8,143 bases of DNA from contig DDUE01000061.1 of assembly GCA_002344625.1 (NCBI GenBank), forward strand, positions 1 through 8,143. The letters run 5' to 3'. Below are positions 1 through 6,801 of this stretch, piece by piece. The notes beneath the pieces are model-generated. The model saw only the letters and a list, made by a program, of their open reading frames with translations. It did not search any database and was not told the DNA's origin. This stretch comes from Rhodocyclaceae bacterium UBA2346. Its GTDB lineage: Bacteria > Pseudomonadota > Gammaproteobacteria > Burkholderiales > Rhodocyclaceae. Position 1 is the first letter of the stretch, and each line of letters opens with the position of its first letter. The position numbers were made by a program, and so were the translations under genes.

Positions 1-621
1 GGCTTCGACGTGGCCAGCATTCCGCGCCGGCCGGCAGTTTCTGCCGCTCGCGTGGTTGCTGACGGCAAGGACGGCAGCCTTGCCGGCCGCGCCGCCGCGC
101 TTGGCGCTGCCGTCGCCAACGAGGTCGTGAGCGAAGTCGACGCGCTCGCCGGCGGTACCCGCGCCTTCGTCAGGCAGGTCTGGCGGCATGCGCAAGAGGC
201 GAGCGGCAGCACCGGCGTGCCGGCGCAGTTCATGGTTGCGCAGGCCGCCCTAGAGACCGGCTGGGGGCGTGCGGTGCTCAAGCATGCGGACGGCACATCG
301 AGCCACAATCTCTTCAACATCAAGGCGGGTTCCAGCTGGAAGGGGCCGGTGGTCGAGGTTCCGGTCACCGAATATGCCAACGGCCGGGCCTATACCGAGC
401 AGGCCCGTTTTCGTTCCTATCCTTCGTATGCCGAGGCTTTCCGAGACTATGCGAAGCTCGTGACGACCAGTCCGCGCTATGCGGACGTGGTCGGCCAGAC
501 CGATCCGGCGGCGTTCGCGCGCAGCCTGCAGGAAGCAGGTTTCGCGACCGATCCGAGCTATGCCGACAAGCTCAGGCGCATCATCGGCGGCAACACCTTG
601 AAGGTGGCGCTGTCCGGTTGA
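1..621 (+). CDS. flgJ: FlgJ, C-terminal peptidoglycan hydrolase part (5' end outside window)
   Basis: This is the C-terminal part of the dual-function rod protein FlgJ. The N-terminal rod-cap domain lies upstream of the window. The frame is open from base 1, so the GTG at 10 is not taken as the start. Numbering from that GTG, residues 1-50 look like a low-complexity Ala/Val/Gly linker and about 53-195 form a glucosaminidase (GH73) domain. The motif ALETGWG carries the presumed catalytic Glu82, followed by HNLFNIKAG, SWKGP and TEYANG. Glu121 and Asp146 stand at the same spacing from Glu82 as Salmonella Glu223 and Asp248 from Glu184, from my memory of that protein. The family cleaves periplasmic peptidoglycan so the rod can pass. 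A fused hydrolase domain is usual in beta- and gammaproteobacteria. The gene ends with TGA 73 bases before flgK. Confidence is high. Confidence 0.96.
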   Translation, partial: GFDVASIPRRPAVSAARVVADGKDGSLAGRAAALGAAVANEVVSEVDALAGGTRAFVRQVWRHAQEASGSTGVPAQFMVAQAALETGWGRAVLKHADGTSSHNLFNIKAGSSWKGPVVEVPVTEYANGRAYTEQARFRSYPSYAEAFRDYAKLVTTSPRYADVVGQTDPAAFARSLQEAGFATDPSYADKLRRIIGGNTLKVALSG

Positions 622-639
622 TTTTGCCGTTCCCGGGGG

Positions 640-655
640 TGGCAGGGTTCTTGCT
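640..655 (+). promoter_or_regulatory. Sigma-54 (-24/-12) promoter for flgK-flgL
   Basis: The gap between flgJ and flgK contains TGGCAGG, four bases, then TTGCT. This matches the RpoN consensus TGGCACG-N4-TTGCW at all but one defined base. The invariant GG (641-642) and GC (653-654) are separated by exactly ten bases. Transcription would be expected near base 666, about 29 bases before the flgK ATG at 695. The position and orientation fit a class of flagellar promoter that needs RpoN plus an enhancer-binding activator of the FlrC/FleR type. I see no clear activator site in the short gap. That flgK and flgL can be transcribed separately from flgJ is inference from this site. Confidence 0.85.
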
Positions 656-694
656 GATCAAGACTCGAACGCAAGGATTCACGAGGTAGGCACC

Positions 695-2638
695 ATGGCC
701 GGAATGCTCAACATCGGTTTGACGGGTCTGAACGCTGCACAGATGCAGCTCAACACGGCCTCGCACAACATCGCCAATGCCGCGACGCCGGGTTATTCGC
801 GCCAGACCGTCGTTCAGAGTACCAACGATCCGCTGTTCACAGGGGTAGGCTTCTTCGGCCAGGGTACCCGGATCGATACGGTCAAGCGCCAGTACAGCGA
901 GTATCTGCAGAACAACGTGCTGTCGGCCGACAATCGCCGTGCCGAGTACGCGGTGTATGACGCCCAGATCAGCCAGATCAACAATCTCCTCGCCGACGCC
1001 ACTGCCGGGCTGTCGCCGGCGCTGCAGAACTTCTTTGCCGGCGTCCAGGAGGTGGCGGCCAATCCGAACAGCGTCCCCGCCCGCCAGTCGCTGCTGTCCG
1101 CCGGGCAATCCTTCGTGGCGCGTTTTCAGGCCATGGATACGCGCCTGAGCGAGATCCGCGCCGGGGTCGAGAGCCAGATCGCCAGTTCGGTCGAATCGAT
1201 CAACGGCCTGGCGAACCAGATCGCGGAGCTCAACCAGCGCATCGTGATCGCGCAGGCGGCCGGCCCCAACGTGCCCGCCAACGATCTGCTCGATCAGCGC
1301 GACGCGGTGGTCACCGAGCTCAACAAGCTCGTGAAGACCAGCACCGTGATCGAAAGCAACGGGCAGATGAGCGTGTTCGTGGGGTCGGGCCAGGCGCTGG
1401 TGCTGGGTCAGAACGTCAACCGGCTCGGTGTGGTGAGCACGCCCGACGACGTCGAGCGCAGCGGCGTCGCGATGATTGCACCCAACGGGGTGGCGATCAC
1501 CTTGCCCGAGAACCTGCTCACCGGTGGCGAACTGGGCGGCCTGCTGGCGTTCCGGCGCGAAACGCTGGACTCGACACGCGACCAGATGAACCGCATCGCC
1601 CGCCAGTTTGCGGAGGTCTTCAACGACCAGCACCGCAAGGGGGTGACGCTCGAGGGCGCGCTTGGCAGCGATTTCTTCCGGCTCGACATGGTGACGGCGG
1701 AAAGCGGCGACCCGGCGCTGGCGCCCGCGGTGTCGATCGCCAACGACAATCTCCTGACCAATGACCGGTATCGCGTGACCTACGATAGCGCGGCTGCCGG
1801 CGGCTACGTGCTCACCCGTATTTCGGATGGCGCGGCGGTCGCTCCGGCCGACGTGGGGCTGGAGATCGAGGTGCCGGCCGGCGCGGTGAATGGTTCGACC
1901 TATCTGGTCGTGCCCTTGCGCCATGCCGCCCGCAACATCAGCGTTGCACTGGTCGAGCCGCGCGACGTGGCCGTCGGCAACCCGGTGTCGGTGTCGGCGC
2001 CGCTGAGCAATGGCGGCACCGGCAAGGTAGACGGCATCAGCATCGCCTCGGTCGATGCACTCGCGACGTCCTATCCTCATTTTGCCTCGTTCGGCATGCG
2101 TTTCGATGCTGCCAGCAACGCACTGGTCCTGGATGCCGGGCCGTTCGCGATCGAACCGAGTCCGGCCAGTTTCAACCCGGCCACCGATTCGTCGGGCAAG
2201 ACCTTCACGATCACCCGTGGCGGCGAGCCGGTGTTCACGTTCGAGTTTTCCGGAACGCCGGCCGACGCGGCGCGCTTCGAGTTCAAGCCGACCGAACTCG
2301 GCGTGGCGGACAACCGCAATGCGGTCGCGCTGGGAGCGTTGCAGACGAGCAAGACGATGCTGGTCGACGGCGCGGGCAACGACACCGCCACGTTCCAGTC
2401 GGCCTATTCGCAGATCGTCGCCCAGGCCGGCAGCAAGGGGCGCGAGGTTCGGGCCGGCATGCAGGTGCAGGAAACCCTGCTGCGCCAGGCGACCGACGCG
2501 CGCGATTCGCTGTCCGGTGTCAATCTCGACGAAGAAGCCGCGAACCTGTTGCGCTATCAGCAGGCCTACCAGGCCGCCGGGCGCATCATGTCGATCGCGC
2601 AGCGGCTGTTCGACGAGATCGTGAGCATCGGTCGATAG
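695..2638 (+). CDS. flgK: FlgK, hook-filament junction protein 1 (HAP1)
   Basis: FlgK is exported through the flagellar secretion system and forms the first junction layer between hook and filament. The 647-residue product begins MAGMLNIGLTGLNAAQMQL. It carries the axial-protein motif NIANAATPGYSRQ at about 25-37, followed by a heptad-rich helical region to about residue 200. The C-terminal end (609-632) has the typical VNLDEEAANLLRYQQAYQAA helix that packs against the N-terminal helix. The central part is Ala/Gly/Val-rich and lacks cysteine, as expected for outer surface domains. The protein is about 100 residues longer than enterobacterial FlgK (about 547), and the extra length lies in this central part. 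The ATG at 695 is preceded by GAGGTAGG (683-690), a good ribosome-binding site. The stop overlaps the flgL ribosome-binding site. Confidence is very high. Confidence 0.98.
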   Translation: MAGMLNIGLTGLNAAQMQLNTASHNIANAATPGYSRQTVVQSTNDPLFTGVGFFGQGTRIDTVKRQYSEYLQNNVLSADNRRAEYAVYDAQISQINNLLADATAGLSPALQNFFAGVQEVAANPNSVPARQSLLSAGQSFVARFQAMDTRLSEIRAGVESQIASSVESINGLANQIAELNQRIVIAQAAGPNVPANDLLDQRDAVVTELNKLVKTSTVIESNGQMSVFVGSGQALVLGQNVNRLGVVSTPDDVERSGVAMIAPNGVAITLPENLLTGGELGGLLAFRRETLDSTRDQMNRIARQFAEVFNDQHRKGVTLEGALGSDFFRLDMVTAESGDPALAPAVSIANDNLLTNDRYRVTYDSAAAGGYVLTRISDGAAVAPADVGLEIEVPAGAVNGSTYLVVPLRHAARNISVALVEPRDVAVGNPVSVSAPLSNGGTGKVDGISIASVDALATSYPHFASFGMRFDAASNALVLDAGPFAIEPSPASFNPATDSSGKTFTITRGGEPVFTFEFSGTPADAARFEFKPTELGVADNRNAVALGALQTSKTMLVDGAGNDTATFQSAYSQIVAQAGSKGREVRAGMQVQETLLRQATDARDSLSGVNLDEEAANLLRYQQAYQAAGRIMSIAQRLFDEIVSIGR

Positions 2639-2641
2639 GAG
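2637..2641 (+). promoter_or_regulatory. Ribosome-binding site of flgL overlapping the flgK stop
   Basis: AGGAG lies six bases before the flgL ATG at 2648. It shares its first two bases with the flgK TAG stop (2636-2638). Ribosomes finishing flgK therefore end on the flgL initiation site, which suggests coupled translation of the two junction proteins. Confidence 0.8.
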
Positions 2642-2647
2642 CCCATC

Positions 2648-3955
2648 ATGCGTATCTCGACCAACATGATCTACGGGAAGGGTGTCGCGACCCTTCAAAA
2701 CCAGACCGCCGAACTGCTGCGCACCCAGCAGCAGGTTTCGACCGGGCGACGAATCCTGACCCCGGCCGACGACCCGATCGCATCGGCGCGGGCACTCGAA
2801 CTCGGCCAGTCGCAGGCCGTCAATCAGCAGTTTGGGCGCAACATCGCCTATGCCGACGACAACCTGAAGATTCTCGAGGGCAAGCTGGTCGGAGTGGGTG
2901 ACATTCTCCAGTATTCGCGCGAACGCGCCGTGCAGGCCGGCAACGGCTCCATGACGGCGACCGATCTGGGCTATCTCGCCACCGACCTCAAGTCGCAGTT
3001 CGAAGCACTGTTCGGGCTGGCCAACAGCCGCGACGGCCAGGGCGACTACATCTTTTCGGGCTTCAAGGCGAATACCAAGCCGTTCGAGGGTGGTTTGAGC
3101 GGTGTGCAGTACCAGGGCGACGAGGGCGGGCGGACGATCCAGGTGAGCGCCTCGCGTTTCATGCCGGTGAGCCTGCCCGGCGCCGATGTGTTCGATCGCT
3201 CGCGCATCGTGGACGTCAATGCCTTGCGTACGCCGAGCGACGACAAGCCCACGACCAACGACGCGCTGTACAGTTTCAAGGGCAACAACAACACCGGCAC
3301 GGCATCGGCGCTGCAGGTGAGCTTCGATCCGGCGACGGTCGATCCGGCCACCGATCTCGGCAAGCGCTACCAGTTGCAATATAGCCAGCCGGATCCGCTC
3401 GTGGATGGCACCTGGTCGGTCATCATGTCGGTACCGGGTGGTGAGGCGGTTCCGGTAGCCGCTAGCCCCAATCCGCCATCGCCCGCGACGCCGACCTCGT
3501 TGACGTTCAACGGTATCACGGTCCAACTTCCCGCCGACGCGCCACCGGTCAGCGACGCCGATGCGACCCCGCTCGGCGACGGCGACGCGTTCGAGGTATT
3601 CGTCGCGTCGACCAAGATGTTCGACAACTACGCGCTGTTCGTCAGTGCGCTCGACGATCAGGGCGCGGTCGGAGCCGCGGGCGGCGTGGCCTTCGCGCTC
3701 GAGAACCTCGATTTCGCGCTCGAGAACGTCTTGAAGGTGCGTGCCCAGATCGGCTCGCAAATGGTCGAGACCGAGCAGTTGCAGAACCTGGGCGCGGATC
3801 TCGACCTGCAGTACTCGCAGGCCATTTCGCGGCTCGAGGATGTCGACTATGCCGAAGCCCTCTCGCGCCTGGTGCAGCAACAGAGCTATCTGCAGGCCGC
3901 TCAGCAGTCCTTCCTGCGGATCACCGGTCTGTCCTTGTTCAACTTTCTGAGTTGA
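2648..3955 (+). CDS. flgL: FlgL, hook-filament junction protein 3 (HAP3)
   Basis: FlgL forms the second junction layer, between FlgK and the filament, and shares the flagellin fold in its end domains. The 435-residue product starts MRISTNMIYGKGVATLQNQ and has the flagellin-like N-terminal helix pair, including QQVSTGRRILTPADDPIAS (about 28-46). The segment GQGDYIFSGFKANTKPF is the usual FlgL/flagellin end of the N-terminal core. The C-terminal helix (about 393-435) contains EDVDYAEALSRLVQQQSYLQAA and ends in LSLFNFLS. The middle (about 150-330) is an Asp/Pro/Ala-rich insert with no recognised fold. It makes the protein over 100 residues longer than enterobacterial FlgL (about 317). The start is fixed by AGGAG at 2637-2641. 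The gene lies nine bases after flgK, in the same operon. Confidence 0.97.
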   Translation: MRISTNMIYGKGVATLQNQTAELLRTQQQVSTGRRILTPADDPIASARALELGQSQAVNQQFGRNIAYADDNLKILEGKLVGVGDILQYSRERAVQAGNGSMTATDLGYLATDLKSQFEALFGLANSRDGQGDYIFSGFKANTKPFEGGLSGVQYQGDEGGRTIQVSASRFMPVSLPGADVFDRSRIVDVNALRTPSDDKPTTNDALYSFKGNNNTGTASALQVSFDPATVDPATDLGKRYQLQYSQPDPLVDGTWSVIMSVPGGEAVPVAASPNPPSPATPTSLTFNGITVQLPADAPPVSDADATPLGDGDAFEVFVASTKMFDNYALFVSALDDQGAVGAAGGVAFALENLDFALENVLKVRAQIGSQMVETEQLQNLGADLDLQYSQAISRLEDVDYAEALSRLVQQQSYLQAAQQSFLRITGLSLFNFLS

Positions 3956-3960
3956 TCGCC

Positions 3961-4395
3961 ATGAAGCTGCGTTCTCTCGTCCTTGCGTTGGTGCTGCCCT
4001 GTGTCGGTGGCTGCCTGAACACGGGTTATCTGGCGCCGGTGGCTGGCACGATCGGTGCGATCGGCCTCGCGGCCGACGATTTTCTCGAAACCGAGTATCT
4101 TTCGGCGGCCTTGGTCGCCTATGCGATCTACGATCCGCTGGCGCCCAACTGGACGATAGAGGTGGTGCCGCGCAACGAAACGCGCGCCCGCATCGACATG
4201 CGCCTGCGCAAGCTGATCACCGGTGGCGAGGGGGAGGCGCGGGTGGTGTTCATGCGCAACGCGCAGGACTATGCCGAGGAGCAAGGGTTCGCCGGCTTCG
4301 AAATCCTGCGCTATGAAGAGGGGCTGGAATCGACCCGGCCGTTCGCCCAGCGTTATGCGACCGGCGACATCAAGCTGGTGGGGATGCTGGAGTGA
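3961..4395 (+). CDS. Small predicted outer-membrane lipoprotein of unknown function
   Basis: I do not recognise a named family. The 144-residue product has a short lipoprotein signal: Lys2 and Arg4, a hydrophobic run (6-13), then the lipobox VGGC with Cys18 as the lipidated residue. Residue +2 is Leu rather than Asp, so outer-membrane sorting is predicted. The mature part has a short Gly/Ala-rich hydrophobic stretch (about 27-38), then LVAYAIYDPLAPNWTIEV (51-68) and a mixed alpha/beta region with GGEGEARVVFMRNA (88-101) and GFEILRYEEGLEST (112-125). I chose the ATG at 3961, because it starts the signal peptide; a TTG at 3952 overlaps the flgL stop. Only a weak TGAG (3948-3951) precedes it, so translation may be coupled to flgL five bases upstream. 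It probably shares the sigma-54 transcript with flgKL. A flagellar role is suggested only by position. Confidence 0.8.
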   Translation: MKLRSLVLALVLPCVGGCLNTGYLAPVAGTIGAIGLAADDFLETEYLSAALVAYAIYDPLAPNWTIEVVPRNETRARIDMRLRKLITGGEGEARVVFMRNAQDYAEEQGFAGFEILRYEEGLESTRPFAQRYATGDIKLVGMLE

Positions 4396-4413
4396 CGGGG
4401 CGCCGCGCGCGCA

Positions 4414-5199
4414 TCAACCCGGCTTGAGCGCACGCAACAGCAGGTCTATGGCCTCGAAGCCGCGTTCGAACAGGCCATGGAAGACCGGCCCGAGATAGCT
4501 CAGACTCACGAACAACACCAGGAAGCCGATCGACAGTGTCACCGGGAATCCCACCGCGAACAGGTTGAGCTGCGGCGCGGCGCGGGTGAGCACGCCGAGG
4601 GCGATGTTGGTGATCAGCAGGGCGGCGACCATCGGCAGCGCGATCAGCACGCCCGACGCGAACATCACCGAAGCGTGGCGCACGATCAGAAGCCAGCCCT
4701 CGCTGGCGGTCGCCTCGCCGATGGGCAGCCATTCGAAGCTCAGTACCACGATCTTGATCAGCATCAGGTGGCCGTCGAGCGCGAGAAACACCAGCAGCGT
4801 GAGCAGGTTCAGGAACTGCGCCACCACCGAGCTCTGGCCGCCGGTCTGCGGGCTGAAGAAGACCGCGAACGACAAACCCATCTGCAGCCCGATCATTTCG
4901 CCGGCCAGGTCGATCGCGGCAAAGAACAGCCGCATCATGAAGCCGATCGCGACGCCGATCAGAACCTGATGCAGCAGGATGCCGAGCGCCATCCATGAGT
5001 CGGCCGCGATCGGCGGGATGGGTGGCAGCGCGGGCAGCACCGCCAGCGCGACCGCGAGTCCGATCGTGAGGCGGAAACGGGTCGGAATGGCACGGTTGCT
5101 CAACAGGGGCGCCGCGCTGATCAAACCCAGGATGCGGGCGAGGGGAAACATCAGCGCCACCAGCCAGGCATCCAACTGCGCGGAGGTGACGCTGAGCAT
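4414..5199 (-). CDS. fliR: FliR, flagellar export gate membrane protein
   Basis: FliR is an inner-membrane component of the flagellar type III export gate, where one copy joins five FliP and four FliQ. The 261-residue product matches the usual length (about 260) and is strongly hydrophobic. Membrane segments are visible at about 12-30, 42-60, 70-95, 128-155, 176-200 and 212-235. Family-typical stretches include ARILGLISAAPLLSNRAIP (21-39), GEMIGLQMGLSFAVFFSP (100-117) and NIALGVLTRAAPQLNLFAVG (198-217). The ATG at 5199 lies 16 bases after the fliQ stop and is preceded by a G-rich but poor ribosome-binding site. FliR is the last gene of the visible fliMNOPQR run. No flhB follows; the next gene is the convergent lipoprotein gene, whose stop is 18 bases away. 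Confidence 0.97.
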   Translation of the reverse strand: MLSVTSAQLDAWLVALMFPLARILGLISAAPLLSNRAIPTRFRLTIGLAVALAVLPALPPIPPIAADSWMALGILLHQVLIGVAIGFMMRLFFAAIDLAGEMIGLQMGLSFAVFFSPQTGGQSSVVAQFLNLLTLLVFLALDGHLMLIKIVVLSFEWLPIGEATASEGWLLIVRHASVMFASGVLIALPMVAALLITNIALGVLTRAAPQLNLFAVGFPVTLSIGFLVLFVSLSYLGPVFHGLFERGFEAIDLLLRALKPG

Positions 5200-5215
5200 C
5201 GCCGTGCCCCGCGGC

Positions 5216-5485
5216 TCAGCCGATCAGGTTCGGTATCGAGGTGATCAGCCGTCGGGTGAAATCGGTGATCAGGGTGAGCATCCAGGGGCCGGCCACGACC
5301 AGCGTGACGAAGATCGCGACCAGTTTGGGCACGAACGACAAGGTCATTTCGTTGATCTGGGTAGCGGCCTGGAACACGCTGATCAGGAGGCCGGTCGCGA
5401 GTGCGGCGATGAATAGCGGGGCGGCCATCATCAGCGTGATTTCCGCCGCCTGACGACCGATGTCGATGACCATGCCTGGATTCAT
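5216..5485 (-). CDS. fliQ: FliQ, flagellar export gate membrane protein
   Basis: FliQ is a small helical-hairpin subunit of the export gate that wraps the FliP-FliR core. From the ATG at 5485 the product is 89 residues, the same as enterobacterial FliQ. It starts MNPGMVIDIGRQ and has two membrane segments at about 14-38 and 50-73. These flank the conserved loop QAATQINEMTLSFVPKL (about 40-56). An upstream in-frame ATG at 5518 would overlap the end of fliP and add 11 residues that do not resemble FliQ. The 5485 start has GGGAG eight bases before it and is preferred. The gene lies 22 bases after fliP and 16 before fliR. Confidence 0.96.
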   Translation of the reverse strand: MNPGMVIDIGRQAAEITLMMAAPLFIAALATGLLISVFQAATQINEMTLSFVPKLVAIFVTLVVAGPWMLTLITDFTRRLITSIPNLIG

Positions 5486-5493
5486 GATTGTTG

Positions 5494-5498
5494 CTCCC
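5494..5498 (-). promoter_or_regulatory. Ribosome-binding site that sets the fliQ start
   Basis: On the minus strand GGGAG stands eight bases before the ATG at 5485, in the 22-base gap after the fliP stop. Its placement favours the 89-residue form of FliQ over the longer frame that opens at 5518. Confidence 0.7.
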
Positions 5499-5507
5499 GA
5501 GTGGTTT

Positions 5508-6254
5508 TCAGACGGCAAAACTCTGCACCAGCGAACCGATCAGCAGCGTCCAGCCGTCCACCAGCACGAACAGCATGATCTTGAACGGCAGCGAGACGAT
5601 CACCGGCGACATCATCATCATCCCCATCGACATCAGCACCGAGGCCACCAGCATGTCGATGATCAAAAAGGGCAGGAAGATCACGAAGCCGATCTGGAAC
5701 GCGGTTTTCAACTCCGAGGTCACGAAGGCCGGAATCACCACCCGCATCGGTAGATCCTCGGCCTTGTCCACCGGCGCGGTATCGGACAGGCGCGTGAACA
5801 GTGCGAGATCGTTCTCGCGCACCTGGTTCAGCATGAAGCCCTTGATCGGCACGCTGGCACGCACCACGGCTTCCTCGAAGGGGATGGCGCCGGTCGACAT
5901 CGGTTCGTAGGCGTCGGTATAAATCCGTTCGGCGATCGGCGCCATGATGAAGAAGGTGAGGAACAGCGCCAGGCCGAGCAACACCTGGTTGGGCGGCGAG
6001 GTTTGGGTGCCCATGGCGGTGCGCAGCAGCGAGAAAACGATGATGATGCGGGTGAAGCAGGTCATCATCAACAGCATCGCTGGCAGAAACGACAATGCCG
6101 TGAGCAGCAGCAGGGTCTGGACGGTGAGGCTGTAGGTGGTTCCGCCGCCCGCGGCCGAGGCGGTGGTGATCGCCGGGAGCCCCTGCGCGCCGGCCGCGAG
6201 CGGCAGGGCCAGCAGGCCGACGGCGAGCGTGGCCGGGATCAGTTTACGGTTCAT
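5508..6254 (-). CDS. fliP: FliP, core protein of the flagellar export gate
   Basis: FliP forms the pentameric core of the export gate in the inner membrane. The 248-residue product begins with a probable cleavable signal peptide (cleavage near AGA-Q, residues 21-24), as in other proteobacterial FliP. The first mature membrane region holds [19 protein letters not shown] (52-70), then [19 protein letters not shown] (73-91) and the segment at 91-107. The periplasmic domain spans about 108-185. The C-terminal region has [19 protein letters not shown] (193-211) and a methionine-rich stretch (208-215), matching the loop described as the gasket closing the gate pore. It ends with [14 protein letters not shown] (222-235). 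The ATG at 6254 has GGAG ten bases upstream, inside the end of fliO, and the two genes overlap by 11 bases. Confidence 0.98.
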   Translation of the reverse strand: MNRKLIPATLAVGLLALPLAAGAQGLPAITTASAAGGGTTYSLTVQTLLLLTALSFLPAMLLMMTCFTRIIIVFSLLRTAMGTQTSPPNQVLLGLALFLTFFIMAPIAERIYTDAYEPMSTGAIPFEEAVVRASVPIKGFMLNQVRENDLALFTRLSDTAPVDKAEDLPMRVVIPAFVTSELKTAFQIGFVIFLPFLIIDMLVASVLMSMGMMMMSPVIVSLPFKIMLFVLVDGWTLLIGSLVQSFAV

Positions 6255-6672
6255 CGCGGCGCCGCTCCAGTGACTGTTTCAGCCATTGCCTGAAGTCGGT
6301 GGCAGACGTGGCGCCGGCCGGCGGGCTGGCCTCGTCCGGCAATTGCGTCCGCTCGAGCGTGTGCAGCGTGTTGATGCCGGCCGCCGTGATGCCCAGCACC
6401 AGCACCTTGTCTGCGATCTCGACCAGTACGATCCGCTCGCGTGGCCCGACCGCCAGGGCACCGACAATCTTCATGCCGCGCGCCGCGCCGCCGGGCGCGG
6501 ACAGCCGTTTGATGAGCCACAGGCTACCGAGCAGCAGGCCCACCACGACGGCCAGCCCGAGCAGCATCTGCACCAAGCCCCCGGCCATGTCCGGCACGGC
6601 GTCGGCCGCGCGCGCCGGTGCTGCGAGCAAGCAGGGGAGAATGGCGGCGGGCAGGGAGCGGGAGCGCTTCAC
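6244..6672 (-). CDS. fliO: FliO, flagellar export gate assembly protein
   Basis: FliO is a small membrane protein that helps FliP assemble into the export gate. The 142-residue product has a basic N-terminus, a hydrophobic run and an Ala-Arg-Ala site (20-22), which together look like a cleavable signal peptide. One membrane segment follows at about 31-54, ending in LWLIKRL. The cytoplasmic part has the family pattern [19 protein letters not shown] (71-89) then [17 protein letters not shown] (90-106). The start is a GTG at 6672. Reading back in frame, a TAA is met before any other ATG, GTG or TTG, so this is the longest possible form. Only a weak GGA precedes it. The stop lies inside the beginning of fliP. 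An unusual 129-base gap separates it from fliN. Confidence 0.92.
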   Translation of the reverse strand: MKRSRSLPAAILPCLLAAPARAADAVPDMAGGLVQMLLGLAVVVGLLLGSLWLIKRLSAPGGAARGMKIVGALAVGPRERIVLVEIADKVLVLGITAAGINTLHTLERTQLPDEASPPAGATSATDFRQWLKQSLERRRDEP

Positions 6673-6801
6673 GAGGGGTCCGGTCGGGCTTTCGATACGG
6701 TGAAGCGTAGCGCGCCGGCACCCGCTGCGATGCCGGGATTAGACCGGCAAAACCGACACTATTCGAAGTTTTCGCGTGGGCCGATGCGCCCGCACGACCG
6801 G
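6673..6801 (-). other. Gap between fliN and fliO with inverted repeats and a possible promoter
   Basis: No gene was found in these 129 bases. Just after the fliN stop, 6775-6796 can fold into a GC-rich stem (CGTG-GGC with GCC-CG-CACG, two bases bulged). It lacks the following T run of an intrinsic terminator. An AT-richer part (about 6749-6772) holds the inverted pair AAAAC/GTTTT around a TTCGAA. A perfect five-base stem GCCGG-N7-CCGGC lies at 6732-6748. On the minus strand TCTAAT could be a -10 box with a poor TTCGAA -35 box 18 bases upstream. A local promoter or an RNA-processing stem before fliOPQR is possible but unproven. Confidence 0.4.

Noticed and set aside
10..12. GTG as a start of flgJ
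   Set aside because: The frame continues open to the window edge, and the visible protein lacks the N-terminal rod domain of FlgJ, so the gene must begin upstream.
581..3880. A 1099-codon open frame on the minus strand across flgK and flgL
   Set aside because: Its codons are the exact reverse complements of the flgK/flgL codons (both genes share one frame). It stays open because the sense strand avoids TTA, CTA and TCA codons, which are rare in GC-rich genomes. The translation is Arg/His/Asp-rich with no recognisable domain, and the sense genes are certain.
4396..4413. Possible bidirectional terminator between the convergent operons
   Set aside because: The segment is alternating G and C that could pair with itself in several ways, but it has no defined stem-loop and no T run on either strand.
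4477..4998. A 173-codon plus-strand frame opposite fliR
   Set aside because: It is codon-aligned antisense to fliR. The Glu/His/Gln/Arg-rich translation mirrors the hydrophobic codons of a membrane protein, and no ribosome-binding site or domain is evident.
5486..5518. Upstream ATG extension of fliQ
   Set aside because: It would overlap the end of fliP and adds 11 residues unlike FliQ. The ATG at 5485 has a better-placed GGGAG and gives the standard 89-residue length.
5590..5630. Short ATC/GAT trinucleotide repeats in fliP
   Set aside because: They encode the methionine-rich gate loop and nearby conserved residues, so protein function explains them. The repeat is in-frame, so length change would not shift the frame.
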